A DNA stretch of 64,000 bases from Streptomyces wedmorensis (GCF_000716445.1 NZ_JNWK01000001.1:186001-250000), one strand, 5' to 3'; counted from the first letter of the stretch, positions 39,530 to 48,580 are shown. Program-made: numbers and translations. The notes: generated from the sequence alone by a model not told the origin.

Positions 39530-40903
39530 TCAGTCGAGGAACTCCCCGTCGCGGGCCACGACGACGCCGCCGTGCACGACCATGTCGCGGCGGGGCATGT
39601 CGACGACGACCTGGGGCAGGCACTCGCCGCGGACGAGGACGAAGTCGGCCGGTGCGCCGGGCTCGAAGTCGGCGTGCGCGAGACCCATGACGTCCGCGCC
39701 GCCGTGGGTCGCCACCCGGTAGCACTCCGCCAGTTCGTCGTCGAGGCGGACGTCCGTCACCCAGCCGAGTATGTGCGCGCGGTGCATCATGTCGGCGTTC
39801 CCGAACGGGCTCCAGGAGTCGCGCACCCCGTCGGACCCGAGGCCGACCCGCACGCCGTGCTCGCGCAGCCGGGCGATCGGCAGGACCAGGGAGTCGGACG
39901 GCGCGACCGTGGTGAGCGCGATGTCCTGCTCGCCCAGGTCGGCGGCGACGGAACCCAGTTCACGGTCCGTCAGGCCGGGCAGGCAGAAGACGTGGCTGAC
40001 GGTGACCTTGCCCGCGAGCGACAGGGCGCGCGTGCGGTCGATGATGCCGCGCATGGCCTTGAGGCCCTTCTCGCCGCGGTCGTGCAGGTGGATGTCGACG
40101 CCGACGCCGTGCCGGTCCGCGATGTCGAACACGGTGTCGAGCTGCTCGTCGAGGGCCTGGTCGAAGCCGAGGGGGTCGATGCCGCCGATCATGTCGATGA
40201 GGCCCGTGCGCGCCGCCTTCTCCAGGAGGGCCGCGGTGCCGGGCGTACGGATGACGCCGTGCTGCGGGAAGGCGACGATCTGCACGTCCAGGGCGTGCCG
40301 CAGCCGCTCGCGCGCCTCGGCCACCCCCTCGGCACCGGCGAGACCGTAGGCCGGTGCCACGTCGGCGTGCGCGCGCATCGCCCGGGTGCCGCGGGCGACC
40401 GCGTGGGACATCAGCCCGTACGCGCGTTCCACGACGGGGCGGCGCTGGCTGCGGAAGAGCTCCACGTCCTGGGCGACGTAGTCGGCGATGCCGCTCGCCG
40501 GCCGCCGCGACACCCATGACCCGCCCCACGTCGTCTTGTCGGGGTGGATGTGGGCGTCCACCAGGGACGGCAGCGCGATCCGTCCGCCGCCGTCGACGAC
40601 CTTCGCGCCCCGCGGCGCCGGACCGTCGAAGATCCGGCCGTCGACCACCACCAGGTCGGTGGCCCTCGCCGCACCGAGCACGCGCACGTTCCGGAAGACC
40701 GCGGTCCTCGCGCGGCGCCCCGCGCCACCGGACGCGGCCGCTTCGGCGTGGCCGGTGCCGGTGCCGGCCGCGTGGGCGGCGCCGGCCGTGGCGGCCATCG
40801 TCGCGGTGGTGCCCGCCAGGGCGGCGGCCCCGGCCAGCATGGTGCGGCGGGAGAGTGCGCCGGTGGAGGACGACGAGGACGGAGGGGTGGCTTCGACGCG
40901 CAT
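39530..40903 (-). CDS. Tat-exported cytosine-deaminase-like amidohydrolase
   Basis: This 457-residue protein starts with a twin-arginine signal (LSRRTMLAGAAALAG, Arg19-Arg20) followed by an Ala-rich hydrophobic stretch and AHAA cleavage site. The enzyme part shows the CodA-type metal motifs DAHIHPDKT (His118, His120), DIHLHDRG, VSHVFCLPG and LGSDGVRDSW. Such enzymes deaminate cytosine-like or hydrolyse cyclic-imine/amide rings. Export is unusual for this group. Two inverted copies of a TTGTATACCAAGC box lie in its upstream spacer and suggest control by the GntR protein at 41061. Confidence 0.88.
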   Translation of the reverse strand: MRVEATPPSSSSSTGALSRRTMLAGAAALAGTTATMAATAGAAHAAGTGTGHAEAAASGGAGRRARTAVFRNVRVLGAARATDLVVVDGRIFDGPAPRGAKVVDGGGRIALPSLVDAHIHPDKTTWGGSWVSRRPASGIADYVAQDVELFRSQRRPVVERAYGLMSHAVARGTRAMRAHADVAPAYGLAGAEGVAEARERLRHALDVQIVAFPQHGVIRTPGTAALLEKAARTGLIDMIGGIDPLGFDQALDEQLDTVFDIADRHGVGVDIHLHDRGEKGLKAMRGIIDRTRALSLAGKVTVSHVFCLPGLTDRELGSVAADLGEQDIALTTVAPSDSLVLPIARLREHGVRVGLGSDGVRDSWSPFGNADMMHRAHILGWVTDVRLDDELAECYRVATHGGADVMGLAHADFEPGAPADFVLVRGECLPQVVVDMPRRDMVVHGGVVVARDGEFLD

Positions 40904-40938
40904 GGGAGCTCCAGGGGAGTAGGCCGATGACTCCCCGT

Positions 40939-40952
40939 TTTGTATACCAAGC
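40939..40952. promoter_or_regulatory. GntR-type operator, proximal copy
   Basis: TTTGTATACCAAGC lies about 36 bases before the amidohydrolase ATG. It contains the near-palindromic TTGTATACCAA and is the exact inverted copy of the box at 41042. Confidence 0.7.
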
Positions 40953-41041
40953 GAAAGAAGGCGAACAAGGGGGTGATCGCGGGAGTCGGAACTCGACGTG
41001 TCACATGGGATTTTCCCGAGAGGGGAGCGCCATCCTCCGAT

Positions 41042-41055
41042 GCTTGGTATACAAA
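41042..41055. promoter_or_regulatory. GntR-type operator, distal copy
   Basis: GCTTGGTATACAAA is the exact reverse complement of the 40939 box, 103 bases away, just after the GntR stop codon. Confidence 0.7.
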
Positions 41056-41060
41056 TAGCG

Positions 41061-41789
41061 TCAGGCGTCGCCGAACAGGGACCGCAGGGCGACGGCCCTG
41101 CTGTCGCGCACGTGCAGCAGCGTGCTCGCCGCGGCTGCCTCCGGGTCGCCGGCGGCGATGTGCCGGTACATCTCGGCGTGCTGGGCGCGCATGTGGGCGG
41201 GTTCCTCGCGCAGGCCGAACACCAGTCGCAGCTGCCAGCTCAGCTGCTCCATGGTGCGCCCGAGCAGTGGGTTGCCCGACAGGGCGACGACGCCCTCGTG
41301 GAACGCGGTGTGGGCGGCCACCTCCCGGGTCCCCTCGTCCGCGGCGGCCGCGGACTCGGCCTGCCGGAGCGTGGCGCGGAGCGCGTCGAGCCCCTCCGTG
41401 GCGCCCGCCGCCACGGCCCGCGCCGCGAGCCGCGACGCCTGGACCGAGAGCGGCTCCCACACCTCGTACAGGTGCTCCACATCGGCCCGCTCGAGCCGCC
41501 GCACGCGCACCCCGCTGTGCGGCAGCAACTCGAGGAGGCCCTCCGTGACCAGGGCGCGCAGTGCCTCGCGCACCGGCACGCGGGACATGCCGAGCTCCTC
41601 CGCGACCTCCCGCTCGACCAGTCGGGCCCCCTGCGTGTACCGCCGGTCGACGATGCGCTGGAGCACCGCCTCCCGTGCCCGCGCGCCGAGCGGCGCCGCT
41701 GTCGGCGGGTCCGCGAGGGGTGCGTCCTTGAGGGGTGCGGCCGCGCCGCCGTCGGCGGCCGCCGCGCCGGTCCCGCGTCTGTCCGACAC
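41061..41789 (-). CDS. GntR family (FCD) transcriptional regulator
   Basis: The GTG at 41789 (GAGGAC upstream) gives 242 residues; an upstream ATG at 41822 lacks a ribosome site. The winged helix is at about residues 35-95 (AVLQRIVDRRYTQGARLVER, then EELGMSRVPVREALRALVTEGLLE). The all-helical FCD effector domain follows, with the His residues that usually bind a metal (AHTAFHEGVV, HAEMYRHI). It is divergent from the BCCT gene and upstream of the amidohydrolase, so it probably regulates the latter through the two TTGTATACCAAGC boxes. Confidence 0.9.
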   Translation of the reverse strand: MSDRRGTGAAAADGGAAAPLKDAPLADPPTAAPLGARAREAVLQRIVDRRYTQGARLVEREVAEELGMSRVPVREALRALVTEGLLELLPHSGVRVRRLERADVEHLYEVWEPLSVQASRLAARAVAAGATEGLDALRATLRQAESAAAADEGTREVAAHTAFHEGVVALSGNPLLGRTMEQLSWQLRLVFGLREEPAHMRAQHAEMYRHIAAGDPEAAAASTLLHVRDSRAVALRSLFGDA

Positions 41790-41944
41790 CGTTCTTGTCC
41801 TCTTCCGTCCGTCGTCGGGCATGCCGGGCCGAGGATACGTCGGCCCTTCCCGCGTGTGTCCCCCGACTGGCCCTGCCCCGCCTGTGGTACTGCCTTACGG
41901 AGACATCGTCACATTTGTTCCTGATGCCGTGAAAGGTGCCCTTC

Positions 41945-43675
41945 GTGTCGCAGGAAGAACGGAAACCCGACGGGCGCCGAGCCGGCGCCGAACGGGCGGG
42001 CGGAGCCGCGCGGCCCGTGACGGCGGACCTGCCGGGCCGTCACGACCACGGCCGTGCCCGTACCGACCGGATCGTGTTCGGCGTCACCGCCGTCCTCACC
42101 GTCGCCTTCGTCGTCTGGGGCGCCACCGCGACGGACAGCCTGGAGAACGCGTCGAGCGACCTCCTCGACGGGCTCATCCGCAACGGCGGCTGGGCGTTCA
42201 TGCTGGCCGCGTCCGGCTTCGTCGTCTTCGCGCTCTGGCTGGCCGTCAGCCGCTACGGCCGGATCACGCTCGGCCAGGAGAGCGAGGGCCCGGAGTTCCG
42301 GACGGTGTCATGGATCGCCATGATGTTCAGTGCCGGTATGGGGATCGGCCTGATGTTCTACGGGGTGAGCGAGCCGCTCGCCCACTACGGCACCCCGCCG
42401 CCCGGTACCCACCCCGCGGACTCGGCCGAGCGCATGCAGACCTCCATGGCCACCACGCTCTTCCACTGGACGCTCCACCCGTGGGCGATCTACGCGGTCG
42501 TCGGCCTCGCCATCGCGTACTCCACGTTCCGGCGCCGGCGCCGGCAGACCATCAGCGCCGTGTTCGTCCCGCTGATCGGTGAGAAGGCGGCGTACGGCGG
42601 GCCCGGGCGGGTCATCGACATCCTGGCCATCTTCGCCACGCTGTTCGGCTCCGCCGCCTCGCTCGGCCTCGGCGCGCTCCAGATCGGCAGCGGCTTCGAG
42701 GAGCTGGGCTGGATGGAGAAGACCGGCACCGGGCTGCTCGTCGCCATCATCGCCGTACTGACCGTGGCCTTCGTCTTCTCCGCCGTGTCCGGTGTGGAGA
42801 AGGGCATCCAGTGGCTCTCCAACATCAACATGGTGCTCGCCGGGGTACTCGCCCTCTTCGTGTTCATCGCGGGCCCCACCATCATCGTGCTCGATCTGCT
42901 GCCCACTTCGATCGCCGCCTACATCGACGACCTGCCGCAGCTCGCCGGCCGCACGGAGGCGACCAGCGGCGCGAACATCCACGACTGGCTGGGCAGCTGG
43001 ACGGTCTTCTACTGGGCCTGGTGGATCTCCTGGACGCCCTTCGTCGGCATGTTCATCGCCCGGATCAGCCGGGGCCGCACCATCCGCCAGTTCGTCGGCG
43101 GCGTCATCCTGGTGCCCAGCACCGTCAGCCTGGTGTGGTTCGCCATCTTCGGCGGTGCGGCGATGAAGCTCAGCGAACAGGGCGACCTGGCGGGCGAGGC
43201 GACTCCGGAGGGGCAACTCTTCGGATTGCTCCAGGAGTTCCCGATCACCGGCACGATGAGCCTGCTCGTCATGGTCCTCGTCGGGATCTTCTTCGTGTCG
43301 GGTGCGGACGCGGCGTCGATCGTGATGGGCACGCTCTCCCAGCGCGGCGCCTTCGAACCCACCCGGCTCGTGGTCGTCTTCTGGGGCGTCGTCACCGGAG
43401 CCGTCGCCGCCGTCATGCTCCTCGTCGGCGACGGCCAGGGCGATGCCCTGGCGGGCCTGCAGAACCTCACCATCCTGGTGGCGGCGCCGTTCGTGCTGGT
43501 GATGATCGGCATGTGCGTGGCGCTCATGCGCGATCTCCGCGAGGACCCGCTGATCGTCCGCGGCGAGGTCGGCCGGGAGGTCGTCGAGGTCGCCGTGATC
43601 GCCGGTCACCAGAAGTACGACGGCGACTTCGAGCTCACCATCGGCCCGGGAACGCCCGACGGGGACGGCCCCTGA
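41945..43675 (+). CDS. BCCT family betaine/choline/carnitine transporter
   Basis: I chose the GTG at 41945 because AAAGG lies 8 bases before it; the GTG at 41936 overlaps that site. The protein has 576 residues and twelve membrane helices. Landmarks are FSAGMGIGLMFYGVSEPLAHY (GMGIG, typical of Na+-coupled betaine carriers) and the Trp box WTVFYWAWWISWTPFVGMF, then ARISRGRT. The N-terminal tail of about 45 residues and the acidic C-terminal tail are cytoplasmic. It imports a quaternary ammonium compound as osmoprotectant or nutrient. Confidence 0.93.
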   Translation: MSQEERKPDGRRAGAERAGGAARPVTADLPGRHDHGRARTDRIVFGVTAVLTVAFVVWGATATDSLENASSDLLDGLIRNGGWAFMLAASGFVVFALWLAVSRYGRITLGQESEGPEFRTVSWIAMMFSAGMGIGLMFYGVSEPLAHYGTPPPGTHPADSAERMQTSMATTLFHWTLHPWAIYAVVGLAIAYSTFRRRRRQTISAVFVPLIGEKAAYGGPGRVIDILAIFATLFGSAASLGLGALQIGSGFEELGWMEKTGTGLLVAIIAVLTVAFVFSAVSGVEKGIQWLSNINMVLAGVLALFVFIAGPTIIVLDLLPTSIAAYIDDLPQLAGRTEATSGANIHDWLGSWTVFYWAWWISWTPFVGMFIARISRGRTIRQFVGGVILVPSTVSLVWFAIFGGAAMKLSEQGDLAGEATPEGQLFGLLQEFPITGTMSLLVMVLVGIFFVSGADAASIVMGTLSQRGAFEPTRLVVVFWGVVTGAVAAVMLLVGDGQGDALAGLQNLTILVAAPFVLVMIGMCVALMRDLREDPLIVRGEVGREVVEVAVIAGHQKYDGDFELTIGPGTPDGDGP

Positions 43676-43680
43676 CGGCG

Positions 43681-44184
43681 TCACTCCCCGACCGTGTAGC
43701 GCAGACGCACCCAGAGCGGGAGCGCGAACCAGCAGAGCAGGTACCAGGCGAGGACGCCGCAGACCAGCCAGGGCACGTAGGAGTCCTGCGTGACGACCCG
43801 CAGCACGAGGAGGAGGGCGGTGGTGAGGGTCGCCAGGAGGAGCACCAGGCCGGTGAAGGTCAGCCGCGAGGCCCAGACGACCGCCTGGGGCTTGACCTTC
43901 CGGCCCGAGACGATCCGGTGGAGGGCGACGGGGCCGATGAGGGCGCCCGTCGCCAGGGACCCGAGGACGACGGTGATGACGTAGATGGTCTTGTCGGTCT
44001 GTCCCAGTCCCTGGAAATGCGGGGTGAAGGCCACCGTGAGCAGGAAGCCGAGGATGATCTGGACGCCGGTCTGCGCCACCCGGATCTCCTGTATGAGCTC
44101 CTGCCAGCGCCGGTCGGCCCGCTCCTCCTCGGTCTCGTTCCGGCCGCGCGCCCTGCCCGTCTCCGCCCTCGACCCCTCCTCCAT
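43681..44184 (-). CDS. DUF6328-like four-helix membrane protein
   Basis: This 167-residue protein has a charged N-terminus (EETEEERADRRWQELIQEIRVAQTG) followed by four hydrophobic segments (QIILGFLLTVAF; YVITVVLGSLATGALIGPVAL; LTFTGLVLLLATLTTALLLVL; VPWLVCGVLAWYLLCWFALPL). The pattern matches a widespread actinobacterial membrane family of unknown function. It converges with the BCCT gene only 5 bases away and is separated from the permease upstream by 28 bases, so it may be co-transcribed with the sugar transporter operon. Confidence 0.8.
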   Translation of the reverse strand: MEEGSRAETGRARGRNETEEERADRRWQELIQEIRVAQTGVQIILGFLLTVAFTPHFQGLGQTDKTIYVITVVLGSLATGALIGPVALHRIVSGRKVKPQAVVWASRLTFTGLVLLLATLTTALLLVLRVVTQDSYVPWLVCGVLAWYLLCWFALPLWVRLRYTVGE

Positions 44185-44212
44185 GGACTTCTCCTTCCGC
44201 GCGTCCGCGGAT

Positions 44213-45496
44213 TCAGGCCCGGCCCGCGGCCTTCTGGCTGCGCCGGGACAGCGAGTCGACGACCACGGCGGCGAGGAGCACCGAACCGGTGATCATGAAC
44301 TGAACGGCATTGCTGACGCCCATGATGTTCATGCCGGACTGGATCGACCCGATCACCAGCGCTCCGAGCAGCGCCGACCACACGGAACCGCGCCCGCCGA
44401 ACAGGCTGGTGCCGCCGATGACGGCCGCCGCGATCACGTTCATCAGCAGGTTGCCGCCGCCGGAGGTCTGGCTCGCCGACTGGATCTGTCCGGCGAGGAA
44501 GATGCCGCCGACCGCCGCCATCGTCCCGGAGATCGAGAAGACGGACATCCGCACGAACGGGACGCTGATGCCGGCCCTGCGGGCGCCCTCGATGTTGCCG
44601 CCCACCGCGAAGATCCGCCGGCCGTACGTGGTGCGGCGCAGCACCAAGTCCAGGAGGACGAGCAGGATCAGGAAGATCAGCAGGGCGAGCGGCAGCCCCT
44701 GGTACTGGTTGAGGATGTACGCGGTGACGAACGCGATGGCGGCGAGCACCGCCGTGCGCAGCGCGATCTCGGCGACCGGCCGCGACGGCACGCGGGCCGA
44801 CCGGCGCCGTCTCGCGTCGAGCAGCGAGGCGGCCAGGAAGAGGCCGACGCCGACGGCCGCCGTCACGTAGGCGGCGGCAGGACTGTGGAAGACCGTCGAG
44901 TAGAGCTTGGCGACGATGCTCTCGGCGGGGATGTTGACCGTGCCGCTCGTGCCGAGCACCTGGAGCATCAGACCGTTCCAGGCGAGGTTGCCCGCCAGGG
45001 TGACGACGAAGGCCGGCACGCCGACCTTCGCGAAGAAGAACCCTTGGATGAGCCCGACCACCGCACCGCTCGTCACGGCGATCAGCAGCGCCAGCCACTC
45101 GTTCATGCCGTTCAGCACGTTGAGCACGGCGAAGATCGCGGCGCACAGACCGCTGACCGAACCGACCGACAGGTCGATCTCGCCGAGCAGCAGGACGAAG
45201 ACGATGCCGACGGCGATCATGCCCGTGCCGACGATCTGCTGGCTGAGGTCGGACAGGTTCTGGGCCGACAGGAACGTGCTGTCCAGGCTGCCGAACACCG
45301 TCCAGATGATGATCACGGCCAGCACCACGGGAAGCGATCCCAGCTCGCCGCTGCGCAGCTTGCGCCGGAACTCCCCGACGTACCCCTTCAGGCCCTCCTC
45401 GCGGACGAGGAGGCGGCTGTCGACGGCCGGAAGGGCACCGGGCGCCGGTTCCTGGGTGGCGTCGTCGGGGCCCTGGACACGACGGTCGCGGCTCAT
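44213..45496 (-). CDS. Xylose-type sugar ABC permease (XylH-like)
   Basis: The 427-residue protein has about ten to twelve membrane helices with the RbsC/XylH signature (LLLGEIDLSVGSVSGLCAAI near residue 105 and TSLFGGRGSVWSALLGALVIG near the end). A longer form with extra helices around residues 195-275 is typical of XylH rather than RbsC. It overlaps the ATPase stop by 4 bases. It works with the ATPase at 45493 and the binding protein at 46314. Confidence 0.92.
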   Translation of the reverse strand: MSRDRRVQGPDDATQEPAPGALPAVDSRLLVREEGLKGYVGEFRRKLRSGELGSLPVVLAVIIIWTVFGSLDSTFLSAQNLSDLSQQIVGTGMIAVGIVFVLLLGEIDLSVGSVSGLCAAIFAVLNVLNGMNEWLALLIAVTSGAVVGLIQGFFFAKVGVPAFVVTLAGNLAWNGLMLQVLGTSGTVNIPAESIVAKLYSTVFHSPAAAYVTAAVGVGLFLAASLLDARRRRSARVPSRPVAEIALRTAVLAAIAFVTAYILNQYQGLPLALLIFLILLVLLDLVLRRTTYGRRIFAVGGNIEGARRAGISVPFVRMSVFSISGTMAAVGGIFLAGQIQSASQTSGGGNLLMNVIAAAVIGGTSLFGGRGSVWSALLGALVIGSIQSGMNIMGVSNAVQFMITGSVLLAAVVVDSLSRRSQKAAGRA

Positions 45497-46269
45497 CGCT
45501 CCTCCTCCCGCTTGCGGGCCTGGCGGCGGGTGACGGCGCTGTCGGTGGCCCCGGTGATGGCGGAGATGATCTCCTCGGTGGTCGTGGAGCGCTTGTCGAA
45601 GAAGCCGTTGTTCCGGCCGAGGCGCATGACGGCGATCCGGTCCGCGACCGCCATCACGTCCACCATGTTGTGGCTGATCAGGATCGTCCCGAGGCCCTGG
45701 TCGCGGAGCCGCTCCACCAGGTCGAGCACCTCGGCGGTCTGCTCCACGCCCAGGGCCGCGGTCGGCTCGTCGAGGATGACCACCTTCGGCGCGCCGATCA
45801 GCGAGCGGGCGATGGCCACCGTCTGCCGCTGGCCGCCGGAGAGGGAGGCCACGGGGATTCGGACGCTCGGGATCCGGATGGACAGCGTGTCGAGCAGCTC
45901 ACGCGCCCGCTGGTCCATCCGCACCTCGTCGAGCACGCCGAAGCGGCGCAGCTCGCGCCCGAGGAACAGGTTGGCGACCACGTCGAGGTTGTCGCACAGC
46001 GCCAGGTCCTGGTAGACGGTCGCGATGCCGAGGTTCTGGGCGTCGTGGGGCCGGCTGATGGAGACCGGCCGGCCCTGCCACTCGATGACGCCCTCGTCGG
46101 GCGGGTTCACCCCGGCGATCGCCTTCACGGCGGTGGACTTGCCGGCGCCGTTGTCGCCGACCAGCGCCACCACCTCGCCGGGGTGCACCTCCAGGTCGAA
46201 ACCCTTCAGCGCCTGGACCGCGCCGAACCGTTTGGAGATACCCCGCAGTGTGAGCACAGGCTCCGGCAA
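45493..46269 (-). CDS. Sugar ABC transporter ATPase, single-domain XylG type
   Basis: A TTG start at 46269 is chosen because GAGGAGG lies 8 bases upstream. The 258 residues hold one nucleotide-binding domain: Walker A GDNGAGKST, signature LSGGQRQTVAIA, Walker B VVILDEPTAALG, switch His in LISHN. E. coli RbsA and XylG have two such domains, so this is the half-size form that must act as a dimer. Upstream is the binding protein, downstream the permease (ATGA overlap). Confidence 0.92.
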   Translation of the reverse strand: MPEPVLTLRGISKRFGAVQALKGFDLEVHPGEVVALVGDNGAGKSTAVKAIAGVNPPDEGVIEWQGRPVSISRPHDAQNLGIATVYQDLALCDNLDVVANLFLGRELRRFGVLDEVRMDQRARELLDTLSIRIPSVRIPVASLSGGQRQTVAIARSLIGAPKVVILDEPTAALGVEQTAEVLDLVERLRDQGLGTILISHNMVDVMAVADRIAVMRLGRNNGFFDKRSTTTEEIISAITGATDSAVTRRQARKREEER

Positions 46270-46313
46270 GGGAACCGCCTCCTCAACCAGCCCTGCGTAC
46301 CTGGGATCTGCCG

Positions 46314-47405
46314 CTACTGGAGACCGGCCTCCTTGCAGGCCGCGGCGTAGGTCGGGGTGCAGATCTCCTCGACCGTGTACAGGCCGTCCTTGACGACGGT
46401 GTCCTTGATGTTGCTCTTGTCGACCACGACCGGGGTCAGCAGGTTCGCCGGGACCTTCTGGCCGCTGCCGCTGGTGACGGTGGTGGGCACCAGGTCGGGC
46501 GGGAGCGGCTTGCCCTCGGCCAGGTCGACGGCCATCGTCGCGGCGATGTCGGCCTCCGGCTTGTACGGCTTCTCGACGGTGATGGTCTGGGTGCCGAGCA
46601 GGATCCGCTGGATCGCGTCGAGCTGGGCGTCCTGACCGGTCAGCGGGACGTTGATGCCCGCCGACTTCAGAGCGGTCGCGATGCCCGCGGCGAGTCCGTC
46701 GTTGGCCGAGTAGACGCCGACGATGTTGTCCTTGCCGAGCGCGCTGATCGCGCCGGACATCTGCTGGTTGGCGTTGTTCGGGTCCCAGTTCGGCGTGTCG
46801 TACTCCTTGCCGATCTTCACCTTGCCGTCGAGGACCGAGTGCGCGCCCGCCTTGAACTCCGCGGCGTTCGGGTCGGTCGGCGATCCGTTGTGCATCACGA
46901 TCTGGCCGCTTCCGGCCTTGTCGCCCAGCGCCTCCAGGAGCGCCTTGCCCTGGAGCTCGCCGACCTTGCGGTTGTCGTACGAGACGTAGGCGTCGACCGG
47001 TCCCTGCGCGAGGCGGTCGTAGGCGACGACCTTGACGCCCGCGTCATGGGCCTTCTGCACGGAGGACTGGATCGACTTGGCGTCCACGGCGTCCAGGATG
47101 AGGACCTGGTCGCCCTTGGCGAGCGCGGTGTTGACCTGCTGCTGCTGGGTCGTGGCGCTCTCCGCGGCGTTGTAGTAGTCGATCTGGGCCCCGGGTGCCA
47201 GTTCCTTGATCTTGGCCTCGATGTAGGGCCGGTCGAACTTCTCGTACCGCGTGGTCTTGCTCTCCGGCAGCAGCAGGCCGATCCGTATGTCCTCCTGCGC
47301 CGCCGATCCCGTGCCCGGCTGGGCCGCGCCGCTGGTCGCCACCGCGCCCAGGGAGAATGCGGCGGCTCCGGCCAGTGCTATCGCAGCCCGCAACGTACGG
47401 GTCAT
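46314..47405 (-). CDS. Xylose-type sugar-binding protein
   Basis: This 363-residue protein has an N-terminal Sec signal (LRAAIALAGAAAFSLGAVATSGAA) without a convincing lipobox. It has a periplasmic-binding type I fold (IRIGLLLPESKTTRYEKFDRPY; VVAYDRLAQGPVDAYVSYDN; GVYSANDGLAAGIATALKSAG), closest in wording to XylF/ChvE. It supplies xylose or a related aldose to the transporter below. The upstream spacer has a rare AT-rich patch around 47468-47490 that probably holds its promoter; I could not identify a repressor box with confidence. Confidence 0.9.
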   Translation of the reverse strand: MTRTLRAAIALAGAAAFSLGAVATSGAAQPGTGSAAQEDIRIGLLLPESKTTRYEKFDRPYIEAKIKELAPGAQIDYYNAAESATTQQQQVNTALAKGDQVLILDAVDAKSIQSSVQKAHDAGVKVVAYDRLAQGPVDAYVSYDNRKVGELQGKALLEALGDKAGSGQIVMHNGSPTDPNAAEFKAGAHSVLDGKVKIGKEYDTPNWDPNNANQQMSGAISALGKDNIVGVYSANDGLAAGIATALKSAGINVPLTGQDAQLDAIQRILLGTQTITVEKPYKPEADIAATMAVDLAEGKPLPPDLVPTTVTSGSGQKVPANLLTPVVVDKSNIKDTVVKDGLYTVEEICTPTYAAACKEAGLQ

Positions 47406-47560
47406 GGGAGGCTCCTTTCGTCCGCCCCCCTTCCCCTCGCCGAGCCGACACGGCAGCCGGCGGAACTTATGGCCTATATATCGACATTAGCCGCAACCTG
47501 GCGACCGGCAAGCGGGTGAGACGCGGCCGGTTACGGCGGCGATCCCACCGGCCGCAGCCC

Positions 47561-47642
47561 GTCACGACGGCGGCCCACCCTGCCGCCGCCGGTCACGACG
47601 GCGGCCCACCCTGCCGCCGCCGGTCACGACGGCGTGGAGCCG
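47561..47642. repeat. 31-bp tandem repeat carrying hairpins
   Basis: Two full units (47561-47591 and 47592-47622) and a partial third (from 47623) begin GTCACGACGGCGGCCCACCC. Each full unit contains GGCGGC and GCCGCC separated by CCACCCT, which can fold into a short hairpin. The third unit enters the 3' end of the gene at 47624 and supplies its TGA stop. Confidence 0.8.
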
Positions 47643-48388
47643 TCGACCGCGTCGGTGGCCCGCAGCAGCCTCAGGAACGCCTTGAGGCCGGTGATGATCT
47701 CCTCGTTGTCGGTCAGCCGGTTCACCGTCGACTCGAACTCCCGCGCCAGGGCGGCGATCCTGCGGTCGGTGGCGTCGGCGCGCTCGTGCGCAGAGAGGGC
47801 GATGGCGTCCGCGGTGCGGCGCAGCTCGGCGAGCGCCCGGTACTGCTCCTCCGCCTTGCCGTCGAGGACCGAGGCGCCGCTCTCCAGGGCGGCCACCCGG
47901 TCGCGCAGCGCCACCACGTCGTCACGCGGGTACGTGACCTCCCTGAGCAGGGTGCCGAGCCTGCGCCGCAGCTGCCCGAAGTACGCGCCGGCCGGCCGGA
48001 AGAACGTGCTCGCCAGGAAGAACCCGGCGCACCAGTAGCCCGCTTCGCGGCCCGTCGCGGCGGCCACCGCCACCGCCGCGGCCGCGGTCGCCAGATGGCC
48101 GGCGACGGCGACCCGCAGCATCACCCGCGCGATGCGCCCCGCCTCGGCGTCCCGCTCCTCGGGGACGGCGATCCCCTTCTCCCGGCTGACCGCGATCTCG
48201 GCGAGCACCGCGTGGGCCCGGAAGTAGATGTTCCACGGCGTCGTCAGGAGCAGCAGCAGCCAGAGCGACCCCAGGACCCCCGCGCCGACGGCGAGCACCG
48301 TGCCGGGCGGCGCCCCCACCGCGTACGCCAGCACCAGCGCGCCGACCGCCAGCCCCGCCGCCACCAGACCACCCACGACCTTGCGCAT
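47624..48388 (-). CDS. Membrane protein with C-terminal coiled coil, unknown function
   Basis: The ATG at 48388 follows GGAGGGGGAGG and gives 254 residues. Two hydrophobic segments at the start (VVGGLVAAGLAVGALVLAYAV; TVLAVGAGVLGSLWLLLLL) and two in the middle (about 85-125) anchor it. Residues about 145-240 form a long amphipathic helix (VVALRDRVAALESGA; AEEQYRALAELRRTADAIAL). I do not recognise a named family. It ends inside a 31-bp tandem repeat and is divergent from the SRPBCC gene, with a palindrome in the spacer. Confidence 0.75.
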   Translation of the reverse strand: MRKVVGGLVAAGLAVGALVLAYAVGAPPGTVLAVGAGVLGSLWLLLLLTTPWNIYFRAHAVLAEIAVSREKGIAVPEERDAEAGRIARVMLRVAVAGHLATAAAAVAVAAATGREAGYWCAGFFLASTFFRPAGAYFGQLRRRLGTLLREVTYPRDDVVALRDRVAALESGASVLDGKAEEQYRALAELRRTADAIALSAHERADATDRRIAALAREFESTVNRLTDNEEIITGLKAFLRLLRATDAVDGSTPS

Positions 48389-48452
48389 GCCTCCCCCTCC
48401 GCCCCCCTGCACCGTCCTCGCGTCATGGTCCCGCCGTCGCCCCGCGCCGACA

Positions 48453-48468
48453 TGAGTACCGCTACTCA
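48453..48468. promoter_or_regulatory. Palindrome in the divergent spacer
   Basis: TGAGTACCGCTACTCA has 6-bp perfect arms around CCGC. It lies about 65 bases from the leftward gene and 112 from the rightward gene, a good place for a shared operator. The binding protein is unknown. Confidence 0.55.
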
Positions 48469-48580
48469 GATCGACGCTGGCCCGACATCGCCCCGAGTGG
48501 GACAATCCGTACGAAGCGACAATGAGTCCGCGCCGGCGAGCGGATGCCGACGAGGCCTCCCGTCGGACGAAGAAGGCATC

